Origin: Proteromonas lacertae
Taxonomy: Eukaryota > Sar > Bigyra > Opalinata > Proteromonadidae
DNA length: 64,000 bases
NCBI GenBank assembly: GCA_002245135.1
Contig: NGBS01000597.1
Span: 62,001-126,000 of the forward strand
Direction: 5' to 3'
Both the position numbers and the translations under genes were made by a program. The stretch's first letter is position 1. Every line of letters starts with the position of its first letter. Shown in pieces: positions 44,651 through 55,690 of this stretch. Below the pieces are notes generated by a model. That model was not told where the DNA came from. It was given only the letters and a program-made list of their open reading frames with translations, and ran no database searches.

Positions 44651-46315
44651 ATGGAATCTGACGATGAAGAAGAAAATAAAAAGCCATTTGACTTTCAAGA
44701 AATAATGAAGCAAGCTGCTTATTTGAAAGGCGAACAACTAAAGTCTGAAAGAAAGGTTTTTGATCGTTATCCCTGTTATATTCAACACTCATTATATTAT
44801 TATGATAGTGCTGAGATAAAACGATGTGAATCACTAAAAGACAAAATCAATCAAGCTAATCAATTCAAATTAGAGGGAAATAATCTATTTCATGTATATA
44901 TACATAAGATTAAATAATGATAGGAAGGGAAGTATACTGATAGTGTAATGTCTTACGAAAAAGCCTTGACGTTGTTTGATTATTTAGAAACAAAAACACC
45001 AAATTGGAGAAGAACAGGAATATTTGATAAAGACATTACTTTAATACACATTGATAGAGAACCATATGAAGAAGAAATAGATGAATTAGTTACTTCATGT
45101 TTATCAAATTCATCTCTATGTTATTTCAATGTATTTTCATATTTTTATATATTAATAGAATAAAGAGTATAAAGAATGTATTGAATGTTGTGATGGTATA
45201 ATAGAAATGCATCCAGACAATTCAAAAGCATTTTATAGAAGAGCAATGGCAAGAATAACACCATTATCATCAGGAGCAACAGAATATGAATTAGGAATAA
45301 AAGTATTTACTATTTGTTATATATATATATATATAGGATTTAAAAGAAGCTTATCGATTGAATCCTAAAGATGCTCAAATTAATAGTAAATATCATAAAA
45401 TAATAACAAATTATAATAATCAAAAGAAGAAAGATAAAGAACAGTTTAATGGTTTGTTTAATAGAGGAAAAATTGTGGATGGTATTATATATATTGTTTA
45501 TTTTTACTGTTTAGAAAATGAAATAAAAGAAAAAGAAGACGATAAAGATAGAAAAGAGACTGAAAACCAGAAAATAAAAAGAATAAAAACAGAATTAGAT
45601 TATTGTCAAAAAATAGCAAATGATTATAGAAAAGTTGGTAAAATCGCAGATGCTGAAAGAATGGAAAGAGAAATAGAAGATACAAGAATAAAACTATATC
45701 TATATGATGAAAAGAAAAAGCAAGAGAAAGATAGAATTCATATTGATTTTGATAATCCTTCTAAAGAAATGGTTGAATTGGGAAAAAGATATGGTTTTGA
45801 TTTAACTGATCCAGAAACTAGAAAAGTATATACATATACTTTGTAATATGTTAATATATATATATATAGTTGCTAGCTGATATTCAAGATGATTCAGAGA
45901 AATCTTATGAAGTAGATGAAGAATCATTGAACAATAATGATAGTAAACATAATAATGATATAAGAAGGAGATATATGAATAATGAAATGAATGAAATTGA
46001 TGAAAAAAAGTCATTCATACCAGCAGATTGGGGTTGTAATGAGATTAAGAGTTATTTGGAGAGTGAAGGTTATGATACAAAGTGTATGGATGAAGTGCAT
46101 CTTAGAGTATATAATTATATATTCATACACTCATTTTTTCATAGAGATTAGCCAATATTATATTAAAGGATGAAATTGAAAATCATGACAAACCTAAGAA
46201 AAAGAAGCGTTGGTCTAGTGCAGCTATATCATTTGTTGTGTTTTTTGTCATCTTTTTCTTTAGATCGGTATATTTAGCATGGAGGATGGTGAAAGAAAAG
46301 AATCAACTTTATTAA
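44651..46315 (+). CDS. TPR co-chaperone-like protein with C-terminal tail anchor
   Basis: Seven exons and six introns (28-44 nt) give 485 residues in frame. A TPR domain begins with KDKINQANQFKLEGNNLF and EGKYTDSVMSYEKALTLFDY and continues with NKEYKECIECCDGIIEMHPD and KAFYRRAMARI. This is the layout of the FKBP/AIP/Tom-type TPR that docks Hsp90 or Hsp70 tails. A charged helical middle (KERMEREIEDTRIKL-type, KKKQEKDR) follows. The end has a basic KPKKKKRW, then one hydrophobic helix (SSAAISFVVFFVIFFFRSVY) and a 15-residue tail. A tail-anchored co-chaperone of ER or mitochondria, similar in plan to FKBP8 but with no peptidyl-prolyl isomerase domain, is the best reading. Confidence 0.72.
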
Positions 46316-46428
46316 ATTAACTTATTTTTTGATTTTTTAATGTAAATATGTTTGTAATTAAGGATATTATAGGAATCTAAATATTTCTGAATCAAGCCTA
46401 GACTTGATCAACGTATCAAAAGAAAAAC

Positions 46429-49400
46429 ATGTTTAAGAGAGCTATATTACTCCTATGTATATATTATCATATATAAATTATTTTAGACATGCTCTTAAAT
46501 GTGTTAGGATCTAGTTATTACAGTAATGGACCATTTAAGTATTTAGCTCCACTTTCAATACAATATCCTCAAAAAGAATATACTTTATATATTTATGACA
46601 CAGTTTATCCCATAAAACCAATACTTAGCCAACCAGTATATAATTTCACAGTTGAACCATCTTTACCATCTGCAATTACACTTGACTCTGAGACTGGTGT
46701 TATTAGTGGGTATTGCTTAAAAATAATAAATCAAACCTACACAATTACAGCTCATTTAAGCAATGAAAAGAAAGCTTCCACAAAAATCTATTTCACAGTA
46801 TCAGCAAAACCTATATTATCTGAAAATAACCAGTTCAATTTCAGATTTGATGATGATCCAAATTGCCCAACAAATGGAAGAAAATATTATATTGGTTCAT
46901 TTCCATCAGTATATACAACTTCAGTAAACTATTATAATTCCCATTTTGTCATTCCCACAAAATCATTATCAGAAATAAATCCATTATTAACATTTAATTA
47001 TAAGAATGAAAATGTAAAATCAATTGATATTCAAATCAATTCAAATTCAATGTTAAAAGAGAAAAAAGTTGATAAAGAAAGTGAAAATGATGAAATTGTC
47101 ATGAACATTCCAATAGAATATATAACAAAGGGAAGAAATGAAATAACAATCATTATTAAGAAAATAAAGCCAAGTAATGATAATAACCTATTTACAGTTT
47201 CAATTAAATATAATATTGAAGATTATAAAAAAGCGATATTGGAACATCGAAGAAGAGTATTAGAAGATGAAAAAAAAATTATTGATTTTGGTGAATCACT
47301 TGAGTTATATGAATTTATATTAGGTATTAATTATGAATTACCATATAATTTAACTGATGGTAAAGATTATTGTGTTACATTCGTTGATAATAAAACATAT
47401 GTAGGTAAAGGAGGATTAAGTGAAAATGATCTTATCTATACATATGGTATTTCATTAGATACTGTAGCAAAGAAATTAGTAATAAAAGGTGTTAGTAGAA
47501 CTGAGGAGAATATAACAGTAGTTGTAGGTGTATATGAAAAGGGAGATAGAGATGCTTGTGGAAATATATTTCCAAGTAATTTTACTGATTTTAACGATAC
47601 AGAAAAATTAATTATTAAATTAAGATGTCCTCCTCCTTCTAATTTTCAGTTTATTCTTTCTGAAAGTACTAGTAAAGCATATGTTGGTGAGAAGTTTTCA
47701 TATATGGTAAATGTGTATTTCACAGGTGGTACAATAGAAAAATGTCCAAACAATATTTATGTTGCAGATGAAGATTCTTCATATTTTACTAATATGGGAT
47801 TAAATATAACAGGAGGAGGTCAGACTAAGAATTATCATTTGAAAGGAACTCCACAATATAGAGATATTAATTTCAATTTCACAGTTTATATGAAGAATGC
47901 AGATGATAAATCAAACGATTATTTTGTTAAATTCCCTATTTATTATAATAAACCAAAGAATTTGAAATATGAGACAGAACCTATAATTATGTGGTATCAT
48001 TATAACTATTCCAGTGAAAGTTCAAATATTACATTAAATGCAACTGTTGATATAAAAAGTGAACCAAAATATACAATAGTATATAATCAAGGTTTGTTGA
48101 ACAGTTATGGTATTTATATAAATGAAAGTACTGGTAGTTTGTATGGATATCCCAATAATAGGACTATGTTAGATTCTACAAAACAAGCAATTCAATTCGA
48201 AGTACAAGGTTCAAATGAAGGTGGTCAAACTACTCAACCATTTAATCTTCGTGTATTATATGGTCCACCAAATGGATTAGATATTGAACCGAAATATGTA
48301 TATATGGAATTAGAAGAAAATATTGATCGATTTCATATAGATTGTTATGATTGTTATATATTGAATTACACAAAAGATTTTTGTGGAGAAAATGTAAGTG
48401 TTGATTCAGGAATAGAATTTAATAATAGATCTAATAATGAAAATTCACTTAATCCTCTTTATATTGATCTGAGTGATTATAATAATATCAATACAAAAGA
48501 TAGAGAAGATAAATTATATTTGAATAATAATACAGATACATATTTGTTTGAAGGTGATGCAGTTAATAAAGGTGATTATACATATTGTATAAGAGCATGT
48601 AATGATCAAGGATGTAGTAATCCAGTTGAAATAGAAATAGAAATAATCTGTCCAATTGTAAAGAACTTTACTTATGAAGGTGGTTACAGTGAAACAGATG
48701 ATGTAATTAATTCTGATGAAAATGAAGATTATAGATTTGAGGATTATGCAGATATAGGTAAAGATTATAGTTACATATTCTTAAATGGAACTGATGTTCA
48801 ACCTAATTTTTCACCTAATCCGAATTTACATTTAAAAAAAAATACAATGAATCAATGTAATTATACATACACAATTGAAGATGAAGATATATTATCAGAT
48901 GTAGGTGTTGATTTTAATGAATTAGATGGTAAATTCTATGGAACTCCATACGATGTTACTAATATTACAGCATATAATATAACTGTATATAATGAAGTGG
49001 GAAATGAAACATTAGATCAAGAATATATTTGGGTTGTTTATCCAAAACCAGGAAAGATTTATTATAATATGTATAATGTATCAGTAAGAGTATATTTGGA
49101 TTGGTTAGATGTATATCCAATTAATGTAAATGATTATGTTACAGCATTTAGATTAGCTGGTGATGAAGCTGGAAGAATCAATTTCTTAAACGAGCATGCT
49201 TTAGATTATTCTACTAAAAGTGGTAGATTTTGGGGTTTAGCTAATTCATCATTTGGATGGGAAGAGTTTGGAGTATTTGGTAAGAATGATAGAGGAAATT
49301 CTACAAATGTAACTGTTATTTCTATAATGGCTTACTGTGTAGAAGCTCAGAATTTAACATACACTGATTTGAATAATTGTAAAATTAATAAAACAGATCC

Positions 49401-51978
49401 ATTTTGTTTTAGAGAAGGTTATTTAAAAGCATATGTTGGTGAATATATTGGTATTTATAAACCAACATTTTGGTGTTGTGATTATATGTATTTATATTGT
49501 GACAAAGAATTAGAACTGAGAAAGAGTGGTATATTCTTCAACAGATTAACAGGTGATTTTCAAGGAAATGTAACTCAACCTTTTCCTGAACAAGTTGTTC
49601 ATTTTTATGTGTTTAATAGTGTTGATTATGATAAAGCAACAGGAATATCTATTCCTTTTAATTTGACAGTTTATTTTACACATCCACCACCATCCAATCT
49701 AAGATATTCTCCAAATCCTGTTACTTTTTATGTGAATGTAACAATTAATCCAATGATTCCTACTATTGATGGTGTTGTTTATAATTATACTATTAGTAAA
49801 GAATTTGAAGAATTAGAAGGTTTAGAATTTGATAACAAAACTGGTATTATATCTGGAATTCCTGAAGAAGTAACAGATAAACCAATAATATTGAATATCA
49901 CAGCATGTAATGATGAAGGATGTGTTTATTTCGAATTGAATATAACAATTGATATTCTTAAAGAAAATACTATAATGTATTTACCAAAGAAATACATCTT
50001 CCCAATAAATGACTATTCAGAAATATCAAAACCATCCTATTATACGCAACAATCAACATTATTGAAATTTGAAATAAGTGATTATGATTATTTAACATCA
50101 ATTGGTTTTATATTCAATACAACAGATGGTTCAATTAAAGGAACACCAACCATATTGGTAGAAGAACATGAGTTTATTATCACTGGTTATTTTAACGATA
50201 GTGATAATCCAACAGATAGAATATCAATACAAGTGTATGATCCATATCAATTCCCAATATATATACCAGAATCAGCTGTATTTGATGAAAATTCACTTCA
50301 TATTTGTTTGAATTATACTCATCCAAAAGGATTGCCTATTATATGTAGATTATATAATAATATTACCTTAACCAATGAATGGGAAACTGTTCCTCAATTT
50401 ATTGGCTTATTAGATGGTCAGTTTTATTCAATTATAATGAAGAATCATTCAATTTTATTAGATGAAAGTAGCAAATATTATTATCACGGATTAGTTCATA
50501 ATTTATTAGGTTCTACAATTAAAGATATTAATTTCATTATTGAAACAGGAGGTGATGAAAATGAAAGTGTTTATTTGACTGAAGAACAAACATTAGAAAC
50601 TACAGATGTTGGCTTTATATTTTCATATGCAAGTAAATCACATTTCTATAGTATTTTAGTAAAAGTGGAAGGTGATTTTTATACTAATTTGACTGTAGAG
50701 AATTATGCATTATTTGTAGCACACAGTTATTCATCTTCATTTGTTAAAGTGATGATAGAAAGTGAAGGTAATGTTACAATTAATAATCTTGGAAGTATAG
50801 GTATAATGCTTTGTAATGGTGAAAGTTTATCCATAAAGAATTCTTATATTCATATGAATATTGTAGAGTATAAAGATCCAGTTTATGCTGGTTTATTTGC
50901 TGGTGTTTGTACATTCTGTTCATTTTTAAATTCATTCAGTCATGTCCATACTTTTAATACTTATGTTATTTACTATGGTGATTTTTATATATCAGGATTT
51001 ATTGGTGTTTCAGATTCTTCTAATTTTACTAATATTATGACGACTGTTGGAGAGTTTAATATTCAAGATGATCTAAGATTTAATGGAAAAGTTGGTCTTG
51101 AAATGAGAAAAATGCAGAATCAAGTGATAAGTGAATTAGTTGGTCATTCTCAAAGTTCAAAATACCTTACATGTAATACATATTCTAAATATAATATAAT
51201 GAATACAGGCTTAAAGTTTGGAATTGGAATTGGTTCAGATGTTGCATTTAGAAATAATTCAATTGCTGAGAGTTATTTTACAGTTTATTATAAGGATTTA
51301 GATAAGTCAAACAATTTCAAAACATTACCAATGAGATCCAATATTACTAACACTATATTATATGTAAAACCTGATTTAGATGATTATTTTAATGATAATA
51401 AGGATGAAATAAAGGAAAATAATAAGCCAATCAGAGAAGATGTTTATATTTTGTATAATAATGGTGAAGAAGTAAATTTAACAAAATATGAAGGAGTAAA
51501 AAGTGTTAAATTTAATGAAAGTTTAGATTCAAAGTTATTCGATGGATTAGATTTCTCAATATTTGGTTATTGGTCATATGTAGTTCCATATGAAGTGATT
51601 AAATCATTAGAGGATATAACTAATCCACCAGAAGATAAAGGAGAATTGAAGTTTAAAAAGTCAGTATTTCAATCAAGATTACCAATTAGACTTGATAAAG
51701 GAAATAATACATTTGAATACTGGCCTGTTGCTGGTAATTGTTATATTGTGTTAGATGAATGTTGGGATGTTGAAACATGGGAAATTAAGACAAAGAACTT
51801 CCCTGTGTTGAATAGATTCAGAACAGATTATCATTATGAGAAACCATTTGAATCATTTGTTGATAAATACTCTACACAGTGTTTGCCAGAGTGTAGTAAG
51901 CAGCAGCAGTGTATTAATTATAAATGTGTTTGTATTAACGGAATGAAAGGTTTAGATTGTGATATACCATTTAATTAA
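46429..51978 (+). CDS. giant secreted protein with putative-Ig repeats and terminal EGF
   Basis: Two exons (30-nt intron 46457-46486) give 1839 residues. The signal peptide is split by the intron (MFKRAILLLY, then MLLNVLGSS). Putative-Ig (He_PIG-like) units recur, for example LPSAITLDSETGVISGY near the start, LNESTGSLYGYP-type motifs, LDGKFYGTPYDV and LEFDNKTGIISGIPEEV. Residues about 1370-1560 are a repetitive beta-rich stretch (GSIGIMLCNGESLSIKN, AGLFAGVCTFC) resembling GLUG-type repeats. A single EGF-like Cys cluster (CLPECSKQQQCINYKCVC) closes the protein. No membrane helix is seen. N-glycosylation sites are dense. It is probably a secreted adhesin or matrix protein, built on the same plan as 6808-11805 but unanchored. 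TCAAGCC and GACTTGATC sit 20-40 nt upstream. Confidence 0.8.
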
Positions 51979-52244
51979 AATTAAAATCTCTCTATTTATA
52001 CATATTATTTTGATAATTTGTTGTGTTTGTCGATATTTATGAAACTAAATTAGAGATTGGAATAGAGCGTATTTCATACTTACTTAGCTACAACTTAACA
52101 TGGTAAATACAATATTATTTCTCTGTAAAACTCTATATACAAAAATAATGATTATTTAACAAAAAAAATGAATGAATCGGCTTGAACAGACAAACGTTGT
52201 TTTCATTTTCTTTGTTCAATTTTTTAGAGGCATTATCTACATTT

Positions 52245-52844
52245 ATGGACAAGAACAACTCAGGTACTCGTCAAGCACGCACAAACAGTCAAGAGTCCTT
52301 TTATAGACCCAACTTTTTAGTAAAACCACAGAATCCCAATTACTTGAAAGACAGATTTAGAAATAAATCAATGTCGTACAATTTAAAACAAGGAGAAATA
52401 AATAGAGTGTTATCTAACCAGAGTTCACCCATCACAACAAAATACTGTTTCAATATATCAACCAAGACGCAATCAATATCATTTAGTCATCATGATCAAA
52501 GGTCATCATTAGGATCACCAAGAAGGAATAGTACTATACAACGGAAGGAAGAATCGTCATTACCATTCCTATATGGGCATTTGAATGAATATAATATCAA
52601 AACACATTACATAGATTTGTTTCTCAGAATTAATGATAAAACAGTCAGATATAAAGACTATCTCTCCAGTTATGCATCTATAGCCTTAGATTTATACAAA
52701 AGAAGTTTAATACCACTAATAAGTCTCGATTATTATACCAGACAAATTACATGCTTTGTAAGTCCGAAGATAAGAAAATTAGATATGGAAGGAGAGGTAT
52801 TTTGGGGTGAAACAAGTCCAGTTAAACATAAAAGTGGTAAATAA
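52245..52844 (+). CDS. unknown 199-residue protein
   Basis: Not recognised. The first ATG of the frame is at 52245 (MDKNNSGTRQARTNSQES). The frame is open a little further upstream, behind a poly-T/TTTTTAG that looks like a splice acceptor, so a short first exon is possible but could not be phased. Residues 1-110 are low-complexity and basic with Ser/Arg clusters (SSLGSPRRNSTIQRK), likely disordered and phosphorylated. Residues 115-199 look folded (PFLYGHLNEYNIKTHYIDLF, YASIALDLYKRSLIPL). No signal peptide, membrane segment or known motif is visible. Confidence 0.5.
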   Translation: MDKNNSGTRQARTNSQESFYRPNFLVKPQNPNYLKDRFRNKSMSYNLKQGEINRVLSNQSSPITTKYCFNISTKTQSISFSHHDQRSSLGSPRRNSTIQRKEESSLPFLYGHLNEYNIKTHYIDLFLRINDKTVRYKDYLSSYASIALDLYKRSLIPLISLDYYTRQITCFVSPKIRKLDMEGEVFWGETSPVKHKSGK

Positions 52845-53008
52845 ATGCGGTGAATATGTTTATAATATTTTTTTAGTTATTTATAACGCAATATGTAATT
52901 AATGTGTTTTGTGACTTATATTGATAGTTTTATTTTTAATAAACATACAAAGAAATAAAAAAACATAATTAAAAAAAGCAGAAAATCAATTAAACATAAT
53001 ATATTGAG

Positions 53009-53781
53009 TTAATTCTGAAATTCAATATCACCAAGAACAAGTATATGAGATGGTAATTCGCCTGGTTTGGGTTGTAATAATTCTACAGTTTCATTATTAA
53101 CATCTACATTCAATATCTGCACAAATCCCATTGAATTACTGGTCAAAATCTCTTTCATCTCATTGGCTGTAGAAATAGAAGCTATTTTCTTTATATATTC
53201 ATTCTTTAATTCATCAATCTTTATTTCTTCTACTTTATATGGTTCTCTTGTAGATTTTGTCTCTATTGGCAATAATTAAATGATATATTAAGAAAAATAT
53301 ATCTTAGAAAAAAAGAAAAAAAAGGATATTGCACTATCATTTAAAGTTTTAACAACTCGATAGAAATTGAATGAAGAAAATGAATAAGTAACTGTAGGAG
53401 GTGATAATGGACAACCCAAATTACCATAAAAATACTTCTTTATTGAATTATTTCTAAACCTGGTTCTAAATTCTTTATCTTTTTCAGATACACCTCCACT
53501 TTTACCCATTTTAGTAACAGCAATTCTTCGACCAAATTGATTATACAATTCATGCTAAATATATATATATATATATATATAATATACAAAAACATAATCA
53601 TCACTTATTACTATAACAATATTAATATTAAATTGAGTTATTGCTTTCTTCAATAAATCCAATCCCAAACCAGTAACCCATCCAAATGTATTGACGATAA
53701 TTCCACTAGTCTTTGCACTTATTGAACTTTCTGATGATTTGTTGACTGATACAGCTAATTTTGACATTAACATTTCATAAC

Positions 53782-53813
<32 letters not shown>

Positions 53814-54467
53814 ATACTAAACAGTATCAGATGGACTAGTTTTACCATAGAAATAACATAATGGACTATTACCATTTAGATTGCCATAAATTGATAAACT
53901 ATCTTTTGTAATTATAGAGGCACTTAATGTTCCATGGTATTACTAAATCATTCTGACCAACGTCTAAATCTACAAATATTGGATTTGTTCCACAACGAAC
54001 TGCATAAGACACTAATGTACGACAAATTGTTGATTTACCAACATCTGTTGGACCAATTATCATCACTCGTGGTCCACTGCTTTTATTTCGTAATGCTTCA
54101 TCTCGTAAACTCTGCAATTGACCATGAATGTTGATATAAACTAAATTTGGATTTTCTGACTCTATATGTATCATTTTAGGAGTACCAACCACTTTCACTC
54201 TGCAACCATGATATGTATAGATTGAAAACTATTAACAGGAAGTAAAAACGCTGAAATTATACTTTTGTATCAACAAATTTATAGGTCATATCCGGAATTA
54301 ATTCAATTCCAAAAATTTCTGCTTTGTCACTTTTCAACTACCATACATTATTAAAAAAAAACAGATACTGTTATTTCTATTGGATCATTCCCTACAATGA
54401 TTCGAAGTTCTTCATATTTTTCAATAGTATACTCTTTTTCTTCATTAGTGTTAGCAAAGTCACTCAT
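53009..54467 (-). CDS. CLP1: CLP1, polynucleotide 5'-hydroxyl kinase / pre-mRNA cleavage complex subunit
   Basis: Nuclear RNA 5'-kinase-fold subunit of cleavage factor II and partner of tRNA splicing. Six exons give 421 residues, the family's size. Landmarks: TYHGCRVKVVG, the P-loop GPTDVGKSTICRTL, the Walker-B-like FVDLDVGQND, VIPGT, NTFGWVTGLGLDLL, LYNQFGRRI followed by KSGGVSEKDKEFR, KKYFYGN, and the C-terminal SALPIE...YKVEEIKID and SNSMGFVQILNVDV. Two oddities. A single extra base within CCATGG (53932-53937) splits VIP from GTLSA. The last intron (53273-53329) has an ATATCC donor rather than GT. Other introns are GT-AG, 31-37 nt. Confidence 0.93.
53273..53329 (-). other. intron with U12-type ATATCC donor in CLP1
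   Basis: On the gene strand the donor is ATATCCTTTTTT, an exact U12 consensus, followed by TTTTCTTAAT near the end. The flanking protein (DSA, then LPIETKS) matches the conserved SALP block of CLP1, which fixes the boundary to within a codon or two. The 3' end then reads TTTAATTA or TTTAA rather than AC or AG, so the acceptor is unresolved. Confidence 0.6.
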
Positions 54468-54510
54468 TTTGTTAAGACAAGTATTAGGATGTATTTTTTT
54501 CAAACATTTC

Positions 54511-54520
54511 TCAAGCTTTT
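54511..54520. promoter_or_regulatory. AAGCTT-core motif between CLP1 and the LRR gene
   Basis: TCAAGCTTTT lies about 45 nt before the CLP1 start (54467) and 75 nt before the LRR gene start (54594), so it may serve either or both. Confidence 0.3.
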
Positions 54521-54593
54521 AATTTAATTTTTATTTTTTTCTTGTTAACAATGAAATAAATGAATGGCATTTCAAACATTTGTAATGTAGAAA

Positions 54594-55572
54594 ATGAATA
54601 AATTAGAAAAGAACATGACTTTAAGCTTAGTGAATGAATGTAATAGAGTTTTAGATTTTTTGGAAATTTCAATAGATATATTAGTAAAGAAGAATAAATT
54701 AATCATAATTTCATCAAAATTGTCTAATAAAGTAAAATTAGTAAAAGATTTATTCAACTTGGAAGAAATAACAATAATTGGAAATATAAATCGATTATTA
54801 ATGAATGTAAGTGAATTTGTAGAAGAAGAGGAAGAAAATTATTTTGTTATAAATTATCAAAATAATAATACTTTATTGTCTTTACTGAAATATAACTCAA
54901 TTAGTTTTTATTATACATATTATCATAAAGTAGGATATAAAATTAGTATATCTGTAAATATAATACAGTGATAGAAAGAGATATTAATCGAAAAATAATT
55001 CTAACAAAAAATCTTACATTTGATGCGAGTTGGAGTATATAGATCAAAATATATTTTATTGGTTGAATTAAAAGTGGATGGTTTAGAATATGTTTGTGAT
55101 AAATTAATGACAATAAGAAATATTAAAGCATTGTGTTTAAATTCTTGTGGGATAAATGACATTGGATTTGTGTTTTTCTATGATGTTCTTCCTTATTTCT
55201 TAGAATTAGAGCATTTAAGATTAAGTTGTATTTTCTAATTAATTAGTGTATAATCTTAGATAACAATATTGGAAATAAAAGTGTGAAATTACTTATAGAT
55301 AATGTACAGTCAGATAATAAATTAGAAACATTGGTTATTTCGTGTATATTTTTTTTTCTGATAAAATGAAATAGATAATTGTATTAACAATGAGATTTGT
55401 GAATATTTATATTCACATATTACAAAATTGGCAAAGCTAAGTTTATTAGGATTAGATAGTATTATTGTAATAGTTATAATATGTTCTAGATAATCTATTT
55501 ACAGATTATAAATGTTTGAAGAAGAATTTATTATCAATTCATCCAAACAAAAAACTATTTATTGCTATTTAG
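54594..55572 (+). CDS. leucine-rich-repeat protein
   Basis: Six exons give 271 residues in frame. Introns are 29, 40, 32, 31 and 31 nt; the second ends AAAAG rather than TAG. The C-terminal 150 residues are ribonuclease-inhibitor-type LRRs, each exon boundary falling at the same point of a repeat: IKALCLNSCGINDIGFVFF, LEHLRLSYNNIGNKSVKLL, LETLVISYNCINNEICEYL, and LAKLSLLGLDNNLFTDY. The N-terminal half (NECNRVLDFLEISIDILVKK) is helical and not recognised. There is no signal peptide. It belongs with the other LRR genes here (11917-14560, 3204-3614). Function is unknown, presumably protein binding. Confidence 0.65.
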
Positions 55573-55690
55573 TTATTTATATTTAAATTATGTTGTATGT
55601 TGATAAGATTGAATTAAAGAAAGAATATTACAATTTATGTTAATAAACAATAAAATATATAAATTTATATAATTATATTGATAATGCAGT

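Noticed and set aside
54940-55085. LRR gene at 54594-55572 first looked like a pseudogene with frame breaks
   Set aside because: Introns of 29 and 40 nt (GTATAT donors, the second ending AAAAG) restore one frame of 271 residues.
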